Assembly: GCA_910589425.1 (NCBI GenBank)
Contig: CAJUSZ010000041.1
Location: 1-11,538, forward strand
DNA from: an uncultured Muribaculaceae bacterium
GTDB lineage: Bacteria; Bacteroidota; Bacteroidia; Bacteroidales; Muribaculaceae
Length of the DNA stretch: 11,538 bases
Direction of reading: 5' to 3'
The notes under the pieces are model-generated. The model was given only the letters and a program-made list of their open reading frames with translations, was not told the DNA's origin and searched no databases. Both the position numbers and the translations under genes were made by a program. Shown one piece after another: positions 7,727 to 11,538 of this stretch. Numbering within the stretch: the stretch's first letter is position 1; every line of letters begins with the position of its first letter.

Positions 7727-7760
7727 AAAAAAAACGGCATGCTTATCACTAAACATACCG
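7727..7760 (-). terminator. Intrinsic terminator of the SRP RNA-tRNA-Thr unit
   Basis: On the minus strand CGGTATG (7760-7754) and CATGCCG (7741-7735) form a 7-bp stem with one G-U pair, extendable by G-U pairs. It has a 12-nt loop and is followed by eight T residues (7734-7727). It lies 57 bp past the tRNA-Thr 3' end. This is a strong Rho-independent terminator placed ahead of the DUF4286 gene. Confidence 0.85.
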
Positions 7761-7792
7761 CCAAAACAAAATTATGAAAAACATTCAACGCT

Positions 7793-7810
7793 AATGCTGA
7801 GAGCAGCATT
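7793..7810 (-). repeat. Inverted repeat just downstream of tRNA-Thr
   Basis: AATGCTG (7793-7799) and CAGCATT (7804-7810) form a perfect 7-bp stem with a 4-nt loop, starting 6 nt after the tRNA 3' end. The minus strand has no T-run after it, so it is more likely a trailer hairpin that guides or blocks 3' processing than the terminator itself. Confidence 0.5.
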
Positions 7811-7816
7811 TTGTTG

Positions 7817-7890
7817 AGCCTCTTGTCGGATTCGAACCAACGACCCCGAGATTACAAATCACGTGCTCTGGCCAACTGAGCTAAAGAGGC
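7817..7890 (-). tRNA. tRNA-Thr (anticodon TGT)
   Basis: The 74-nt cloverleaf has acceptor arms GCCTCTT/AAGAGGC, discriminator T, and a D-arm GCTC/GAGC. The anticodon loop TTTGTAA contains TGT, which reads ACA. The T-arm holds GGTTCGAATCC. The anticodon stem contains an apparent U-U pair at 29-41 (CGTGA/TCTCG). CCA is not encoded. Its 5' end is only 4 nt behind the inferred 3' end of the SRP RNA, so the two are probably one precursor. Confidence 0.96.
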
Positions 7891-7894
7891 AGGT

Positions 7895-7990
7895 GGGCGA
7901 GCTCTCCGCATCGCACAGCTTCGACCCGCTACCCTTGCTTCGGTCAAGATCTGGGGGATTCACGGGGAGCACGTCGTGCGGCACTCACCC
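7895..7990 (-). ncRNA. ffs: Signal recognition particle RNA (4.5S, small bacterial type)
   Basis: This is the RNA scaffold of the bacterial SRP, which binds Ffh and targets nascent membrane proteins to FtsY. The ends pair as GGGTGAG (7990-7984) with CTCGCCC (7901-7895), and a further helix forms between GCTCCC (7970-7965) and GGAGAGC. The domain IV hallmark is present: CCCCCAG (7957-7951), an 11-nt apical segment, then AGCAAGGG (7939-7932). These correspond to the CAG and AGCA sides of the Ffh-binding symmetric loop. The length of about 96 nt is typical. The apical loop reads UUGACC instead of the usual GGAA tetraloop. A full promoter lies 6 bp upstream. The exact ends are inferred from pairing. 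Confidence 0.83.
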
Positions 7991-7995
7991 GGCGA

Positions 7996-8027
7996 CAAAG
8001 TTACGAACTTTCCCCGACCCGGCCAAA
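7996..8027 (-). promoter_or_regulatory. Promoter of the SRP RNA-tRNA-Thr unit
   Basis: On the minus strand TTTG (8027-8024) and TAACTTTG (8003-7996) are separated by 20 bp, an exact Bacteroidetes-type match. The predicted start at about 7990 falls on the first base of the terminal SRP helix. Nothing else is recognisable in the rest of the stretch up to the higA stop at 8106. Confidence 0.8.
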
Positions 8028-8105
8028 TTTTTGATCCTATTTTAGACATTTTTCACAAGAATCCGCACCTGATTTTTGCAAGAGATGAAGAATTAAGGCC
8101 CCGGC

Positions 8106-8450
8106 TCATAATACCGCTGCTATCTTGCGGATATTTGCAAGGCGGCTCATGAAAGTTGAATCAGACTTTGCTACTTGCATATTGTAGTCTGCCTGAAGTT
8201 TCAACCACATATCAGCGGAGATACCTAATGCAGCCTCCAGTAAAAGAGCCAGTTCGGTATTTACACCACGTTTGCCGTTGACTACCTCATTCAGCAACGA
8301 CGGCGACACACCAATCTGCTCCGCAAGTTTGGCTTGCGTCAAACAACGTTCTTCCAACTCATCGCGTATAAGTTCTCCAGGGTGAGTCGGCTCAAAAGGC
8401 GTCAGATTGTTGGCAATCATTGACGGGTCGATGTTCGGAAGTGCCATCAT
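8106..8450 (-). CDS. higA: HigA-family antitoxin / XRE-type HTH protein (no adjacent toxin seen)
   Basis: This 114-aa protein matches HigA-type antitoxins. It has the THPGE motif (22-26) followed by ELEERCLTQAKLAEQIGVSPSLLNEVVNGKR, a lambda-repressor-like helix-turn-helix at about 38-61. The helical C-terminal half contains LLEAALGISADMWLKLQADYN. Such proteins bind operator palindromes through the HTH and usually neutralise a RelE-like HigB ribonuclease encoded just upstream. Here the upstream DNA holds only the promoter, a perfect 16-bp palindrome and a transposase remnant on the other strand. No HigB reading frame is present, so this is an orphan or remnant. The leader is very short (about 12 nt). 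The coding sequence is AT-richer than its neighbours, consistent with acquisition. A role as a plain autoregulated repressor is equally possible. Confidence 0.85.
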   Translation of the reverse strand: MMALPNIDPSMIANNLTPFEPTHPGELIRDELEERCLTQAKLAEQIGVSPSLLNEVVNGKRGVNTELALLLEAALGISADMWLKLQADYNMQVAKSDSTFMSRLANIRKIAAVL

Positions 8451-8468
8451 ATCAATTATCTAACGATG

Positions 8469-8500
8469 CAAAGTTAACGATAGTTTTTTAAATTCACAAA
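8469..8500 (-). promoter_or_regulatory. Promoter of the higA-like gene
   Basis: On the minus strand TTTG (8500-8497) and TAACTTTG (8476-8469) are separated by 20 bp. The start is predicted near 8462, about 12 nt before the ATG. TAACGAT occurs twice (8461-8467 and 8475-8481), overlapping the -7 element and the start region. Confidence 0.72.
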
Positions 8501-8508
8501 TTTGTGAA
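8493..8508. promoter_or_regulatory. Perfect 16-bp palindrome, probable HigA operator
   Basis: TTCACAAATTTGTGAA is its own reverse complement. It contains the -33 TTTG box of the higA promoter, so a dimeric HTH protein bound here would block transcription. Palindromic operators overlapping the promoter are the normal mode of antitoxin autoregulation. That HigA itself binds is inferred. Confidence 0.65.
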
Positions 8509-8847
8509 GAATACACTTTCAATCATATCATCGATGCCTACCACTCATACATGCAGGACGAGAAAGCGTTGGAAGCATGGACTTTCATCTGCATGTTGAT
8601 TCTGCAATGGTATTATTACCTGAGCGACCGGATCAAAAGAGCCGGACTCAGCAACAAATTCGCACCGATGGATATGGTACGGAATCTTTCCAGAGTGAGG
8701 ACAGTACGGGTGGAGAACAAATGGATTCCCGAAGAAATCATGAAGAAAGGCCGGCCACCCGTTGAAGCAGCAGGCATTTTGCAAGAGAAGAAGAAGCGAA
8801 GGCGACCCAGGATGGTTCCGGATCGCCCTCTGTGTCTATCTATGTAA
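8506..8847 (+). pseudogene. C-terminal remnant of an IS4/IS1634-like DDE transposase
   Basis: The open frame reads EEYTFNHIIDAYHSYMQDEKALEAWTFICMLILQWYYYLSDRIK. From memory this resembles the C-terminal part of DDE transposases of the IS1634/IS4 type (TFKN-LDA-SYMQD-ALEGW-F, then the YYxIY-like helix). It continues through VRTVRVENKWIPEEIMKK to a basic tail and a TAA at 8847. An in-frame stop lies upstream (8461), and the resemblance ends near 8506, exactly at the palindrome of the higA promoter. The N-terminal and central catalytic parts are therefore missing. No transposon end repeats or target duplication could be identified. A short ORF starting at ATG 8551 is only part of this remnant and is unlikely to make a functional protein. 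Confidence 0.55.
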
Positions 8848-8857
8848 TTCACCGCAG

Positions 8858-8882
8858 GAGAAAACCATGCGGCGCTTTTCTC
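8858..8882 (-). terminator. Possible terminator hairpin after nfnB
   Basis: GAGAAAA (8858-8864) and TTTTCTC (8876-8882) form a 7-bp stem around an 11-nt loop, 13 bp past the nfnB stop. A competing stem CCGCA/TGCGG overlaps it. On the minus strand the 3' arm provides TTTTCTC, a weak T-rich end. It is the only candidate terminator for the nfn operon. Confidence 0.4.
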
Positions 8883-8895
8883 ATTTCTCAGACTC

Positions 8896-10284
8896 TTATT
8901 TTGACTGGAGATACTCGTCGATAGCCTTGGCGGCCTTGCGGCCTGCTCCCATAGCGAGGATCACCGTGGCCGCGCCGGTTACAGCATCACCGCCGGCAAA
9001 CACACCCTCGCGGGTGGTGCGTCCCTCCTCGTCCGCCACGATACAGCCCTTGCGGTTGGTATCGAGTCCTTTGGTGGTGGACTTGATCAGCGGGTTGGGG
9101 CTTGTGCCGAGCGCCATGATGACCACGTCGCAGTCGATGTCGAACTCGCTGCCCTCCACCTTGACCGGGCTGCGGCGGCCGCTCTCGTCGGGTTCGCCAA
9201 GCTCCATACGGACACACTTTATGCCGCTAACCCAGCCTTTGTCGTCGCCGGTTATCTCCACCGGGTTGGTGAGCATTGCAAATTCTATCCCCTCCTGTTT
9301 GGCATGATGCACCTCCTCGACACGGGCAGGAAGCTCCGCCTCGCTGCGGCGGTAGACGATCACTGAATCTGCTCCGAGACGCTTCGCGGTGCGGACAGCG
9401 TCCATCGCCACGTTGCCGCCGCCTACAACCACAACCTTGCGGCCGGCATAGATCGGGGTGTCGTAGCCTTCGTCGTATGCCTTCATCAGGTTGGCGCGTG
9501 TCAGGAACTCATTGGCGGAATAGACGCCGTTGAGATTCTCTCCGGGTATGCCCATGAACCGCGGAAGTCCGGCGCCTGAACCGACAAAGACAGCATCAAA
9601 ACCCTCTTTATCCAGCAGATCGTCCACAGTCATGGTGCGTCCCACGATCACATCAGGCTCGATCTCCACGCCCAGACGCTTCACAGCCTCCACTTCCTTG
9701 GCGACGATACGATCCTTGGGAAGGCGGAACTCGGGAATACCATAGACGAGTACTCCTCCGATCTTGTGAAGAGCCTCGAAGATCTTGACCTGATAGCCGG
9801 CACGCGCAAGGTCGGAGGCACACGCCAGACCGGCAGGACCGGATCCGACCACAGCCACACGCTTGCCGTTGGGAGTGATCTCAGGCTTGGAAAGCTCGTC
9901 GGCATGCTCGATGGCCCAGTCGCCGACGAAACGCTCAAGCTTGCCGATAGCCACCGGCTCGCCCTTGATGCCAAGCACACAGGCTCCCTCACACTGCGAC
10001 TCCTGCGGACACACGCGCCCGCACACGCTCGGCAGAGAGCTGTCGGCATGGATTGTCTCGGCGGCGGCGGCGAGATCGCCATCCACTATATGCTTGATGA
10101 ATCCGGGAATATTGATATGCACCGGACATTTGCCCACACATTTCGGACGCGGGCAGTTCAGACAGCGGGAGGCCTCGAGAGCCGCCTCCTCGGCATTATA
10201 ACCGTAGCACACCTCTTCAAAATTGGCGGCACGCTTCACGGGGTCTTGTTCCCTCACAGGGACACGGGGAATTCTGTTAGCCAT
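8896..10284 (-). CDS. nfnB: NfnB-type large subunit (NADPH-dependent, glutamate-synthase beta-like)
   Basis: This 462-aa flavoprotein is related to the small (beta) subunit of glutamate synthase. It has two N-terminal [4Fe-4S] clusters (Cys41, 44, 49, 53 and Cys88, 92, 98, 102), a first dinucleotide fold VVGSGPAGLACASDLA (145-160), a second GGGNVAMD (288-295), and a C-terminal VFAGGDAVTGAATVILAMGAGR typical of the FAD domain. With the NfnA-like subunit just upstream, it forms an NADH-dependent reduced ferredoxin:NADP oxidoreductase (electron-bifurcating transhydrogenase). No large GltB subunit lies nearby. I start it at MANRIPRV (10284), where homology begins. The frame stays open about 50 codons further upstream, but that stretch is the other frame of nfnA. 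The start overlaps the nfnA stop by 8 nt. A sulfide dehydrogenase (SudA-like) role is the main alternative. Confidence 0.87.
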   Translation of the reverse strand: MANRIPRVPVREQDPVKRAANFEEVCYGYNAEEAALEASRCLNCPRPKCVGKCPVHINIPGFIKHIVDGDLAAAAETIHADSSLPSVCGRVCPQESQCEGACVLGIKGEPVAIGKLERFVGDWAIEHADELSKPEITPNGKRVAVVGSGPAGLACASDLARAGYQVKIFEALHKIGGVLVYGIPEFRLPKDRIVAKEVEAVKRLGVEIEPDVIVGRTMTVDDLLDKEGFDAVFVGSGAGLPRFMGIPGENLNGVYSANEFLTRANLMKAYDEGYDTPIYAGRKVVVVGGGNVAMDAVRTAKRLGADSVIVYRRSEAELPARVEEVHHAKQEGIEFAMLTNPVEITGDDKGWVSGIKCVRMELGEPDESGRRSPVKVEGSEFDIDCDVVIMALGTSPNPLIKSTTKGLDTNRKGCIVADEEGRTTREGVFAGGDAVTGAATVILAMGAGRKAAKAIDEYLQSK

Positions 10285-11131
10285 GGCATTTGCATTTGTG
10301 AGTTTCAGGATTTGTCTTTTCGTGGCCTCTATACATATTCTGACGGCGCATTGCCTCGTCGAAATCCACCTTGTGGCCGTCGAACTCCGGACCGTCCACA
10401 CACGTGAACTTCGTCTCGCCGTCGACCGTAACACGGCAGGCTCCGCACATTCCGGTGCCGTCCACCATCAGCGCATTGAGCGAAACCATCGTCGGGATGC
10501 CATATTCCTTTGTAGTCATCGCGGCAAACTTCATCATGATCATAGGCCCGATGATCACACAGTGGTCATATTTCTTGCCATCTTCCTCCACCAGCTTCTT
10601 CATCAGTCCGGTTACCATGCCGTGGAAACCCTCCGATCCGTCGTCGGTGCAGAGATAGACATTGCCCACACCGCGCATCTCCTCCACGTAGGTGAATATA
10701 TCCTTCGTCTTGGCGCCGATGATCACATCCGCCTCCACTCCCTGCTCCTTGAGCCATTTCACCTGAGGATAGACCGGCGCTGTGCCGACACCTCCGGCCA
10801 CAAACAGGATCTTCTTCTTCCTCAGCTCCTCGGCGGGAAGATCCATCAGATCCGTGGGACGGCCGAGAGGACCCGCGAAATCGGCGAACGAATCACCCTC
10901 ACACATGTCGCAGATCTTCTGCGACGAGATCCCGATCGACTGAGTTACTATTGTTATTGTTCCTGCTTCACGGTCATAGTCGCAGATTGTCAGAGGAATC
11001 CTCTCCCCCTGTTCATCCGTGCGCACAATGATGAACTGACCCGGCTGAGCTGAAGCCGCCACTTTCGGGGCAAGCACCTTCATCTCCGTGATATTGGGAG
11101 TCAGACACCGTTTGCTTACGATTTTAAACAT
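10277..11131 (-). CDS. nfnA: NfnA-type small subunit (ferredoxin-NADP reductase/DHOD electron-transfer family)
   Basis: This 284-aa protein belongs to the family of dihydroorotate dehydrogenase electron-transfer subunits. The FAD-binding beta-barrel comes first, with RIPLT at 44-48. The NAD domain carries AGGVGTAPVYP (112-122). A C-terminal [2Fe-2S] site follows: DGTGMCGAC (224-232) with Cys229 and Cys232, plus Cys244. In the NfnA family an Asp can serve as the fourth ligand, and Asp224 is the candidate here. Known NfnA proteins take electrons from NADH. The C-terminus is Cys/His-rich (HKCKCHG). No pyrimidine genes lie nearby and the neighbour is an NfnB-type protein, so PyrK is unlikely. It is the first gene of the operon, with a full promoter about 70 bp upstream of the ATG. 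Confidence 0.87.
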   Translation of the reverse strand: MFKIVSKRCLTPNITEMKVLAPKVAASAQPGQFIIVRTDEQGERIPLTICDYDREAGTITIVTQSIGISSQKICDMCEGDSFADFAGPLGRPTDLMDLPAEELRKKKILFVAGGVGTAPVYPQVKWLKEQGVEADVIIGAKTKDIFTYVEEMRGVGNVYLCTDDGSEGFHGMVTGLMKKLVEEDGKKYDHCVIIGPMIMMKFAAMTTKEYGIPTMVSLNALMVDGTGMCGACRVTVDGETKFTCVDGPEFDGHKVDFDEAMRRQNMYRGHEKTNPETHKCKCHG

Positions 11132-11173
11132 ATTTAGTTAGATCTTAGGTTAGTAGACGTTTTCAGAGCGGAC

Positions 11174-11188
11174 AGGGAGCGACTCCCT
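11174..11188 (-). promoter_or_regulatory. Hairpin at the 5' end of the nfnA transcript
   Basis: AGGGAG (11174-11179) and CTCCCT (11183-11188) enclose a 3-nt loop. On the minus strand it reads AGGGAGTCGCTCCCT and begins about 3 nt after the predicted start. It parallels the korA leader block in sequence and position. Confidence 0.5.
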
Positions 11189-11197
11189 TACGCATTG

Positions 11198-11229
11198 CAA
11201 AATTAATCTTTATTTGCCAATCCTCCAAA
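11198..11229 (-). promoter_or_regulatory. Proximal promoter of nfnAB
   Basis: On the minus strand TTTG (11229-11226) and TAATTTTG (11205-11198) are separated by 20 bp. The start is predicted near 11191, giving a leader of about 60 nt. Confidence 0.75.
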
Positions 11230-11274
11230 TTTTTACCAGCTTCAGACAGTGCCGGAGCGCCGCAGCAATGACGT

Positions 11275-11307
11275 CAAAAATATTTACAGCACCCAACTCA
11301 CTGCAAA
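11275..11307 (-). promoter_or_regulatory. Possible distal promoter of nfnAB
   Basis: TTTG (11307-11304) and TATTTTTG (11282-11275) on the minus strand are 21 bp apart, about 77 bp upstream of the proximal promoter. The match is formally complete, but the region is AT-rich and a chance match is more likely than for the others. Confidence 0.4.
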
Positions 11308-11361
11308 CATGTGCGTTAGATCCACAAAAGATTAATCGGCCACGAATAAACGCAATAAAAA

Positions 11362-11393
11362 TTTGGACAACCCGAAAAAAAGCATTAACTTTG
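11362..11393 (+). promoter_or_regulatory. Promoter of tRNA-Ser
   Basis: TTTG (11362-11365) and TAACTTTG (11386-11393) are separated by 20 bp, with a predicted start near 11400, 25 nt before the tRNA. Together with the nfnAB promoters this explains most of the 293-bp stretch 11132-11424. Confidence 0.75.
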
Positions 11394-11424
11394 CGCCGTA
11401 AAAATAAGGAAAGACCACTTTCAA

Positions 11425-11513
11425 GGAGAGGTGGGTGAGTGGCTGAAACCACCGGTTTGCTAAACCGACGTAGGGAGCAATCTCTACCACGAGTTCGAAT
11501 CTCGTCCTCTCCG
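11425..11513 (+). tRNA. tRNA-Ser (anticodon GCT)
   Basis: This 89-nt class II tRNA has acceptor arms GGAGAGG/CCTCTCC with discriminator G. The anticodon loop TTGCTAA contains GCT, which reads AGC and AGU. It has a long variable arm (GTAGGGA/TCTCTAC around a short loop) and a T-arm with GAGTTCGAATCTC. CCA is not encoded. The last anticodon-stem pair is C-A (27-43). Confidence 0.96.
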
Positions 11514-11520
11514 CAATCAA

Positions 11521-11535
11521 CGCTGATAATCAGCG
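11521..11535 (+). terminator. Hairpin after tRNA-Ser, cut by the window edge
   Basis: CGCTGA and TCAGCG form a perfect 6-bp stem with a 3-nt loop, starting 8 nt after the tRNA. The window ends 3 nt later, so whether a T-run follows cannot be seen. Confidence 0.4.
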
Positions 11536-11538
11536 AAT

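Noticed and set aside
7767..7774. TAATTTTG as a promoter for DUF4286-ruvC
   Set aside because: No TTTG is found 19-21 bp upstream, and the start would coincide with the terminator stem. It is kept only as a finding about the missing promoter.
7891..8045. Plus-strand small ORF across the tRNA/SRP RNA region
   Set aside because: The region is explained by a structured RNA on the minus strand with its own promoter.
8545..8784. Minus-strand frame of 79 codons upstream of higA as a possible HigB toxin
   Set aside because: The product shows no RelE/HigB features, and the opposite strand carries the transposase-like frame.
10285..10434. 50-codon N-terminal extension of nfnB
   Set aside because: It lies inside nfnA in another frame, is Arg/Ser/Thr-rich like an out-of-frame translation, and homology starts at MANRIPRV.
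10223..11053. Plus-strand frame of 276 codons opposite nfnA
   Set aside because: It is a shadow frame. The minus-strand protein has intact FAD, NAD and iron-sulfur motifs.

Overview
The window looks like chromosomal DNA of an anaerobic member of the Bacteroidales. The genes are GC-rich and lack Shine-Dalgarno sequences. Almost every transcription unit starts at a Bacteroidetes-type promoter (-33 TTTG, about 20 bp, -7 TAnnTTTG). The gene content (2-oxoglutarate:ferredoxin oxidoreductase, an NfnAB-type transhydrogenase, a DUF4286 protein, a YebC starting MGRAFEYRKARK) also fits. A Muribaculaceae-like genome is a reasonable guess that the sequence alone cannot prove.

Layout. 1-154: intrinsic terminator of the kor operon. 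155-3041 (minus): korA (gamma-alpha fusion) and korB. 3042-3391: divergent promoter region. 3392-6662 (plus): pheT, then a yebC-family gene, closed by a strong hairpin that faces the convergent operon. 6748-7676 (minus): a DUF4286 gene and ruvC, overlapping by 4 nt. 7727-8027 (minus): a small-RNA unit made of a promoter, the 4.5S/SRP RNA, a 4-nt spacer, tRNA-Thr(TGT) and an intrinsic terminator. 8106-8850: an AT-richer accessory patch with a HigA-like antitoxin gene that has its own operator/promoter and no visible toxin, beside a 5'-truncated transposase remnant. 8896-11131 (minus): nfnA-nfnB. 11132-11424: a second divergent promoter region. 11425-11513 (plus): tRNA-Ser(GCT), followed by a hairpin at the window edge.

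How the genes fit together. KorAB makes reduced ferredoxin from 2-oxoglutarate (or consumes it in the reductive direction). An NfnAB-type enzyme couples reduced ferredoxin and NADH to NADPH formation. The two operons sit about 6 kb apart and have alignable 5' ends: a GGAG/CTCC hairpin begins at the same distance from the -7 box in both. The pheT mRNA also seems to begin with a hairpin at nearly that offset. The remaining genes are housekeeping: phenylalanyl-tRNA synthetase beta subunit, YebC, RuvC, SRP RNA and two tRNAs. I see no CRISPR array, complete mobile element or obvious novel multigene system. The most interesting signals are regulatory: the shared promoter and leader architecture, the tight SRP RNA-tRNA pair, and the orphan antitoxin with its palindromic operator.
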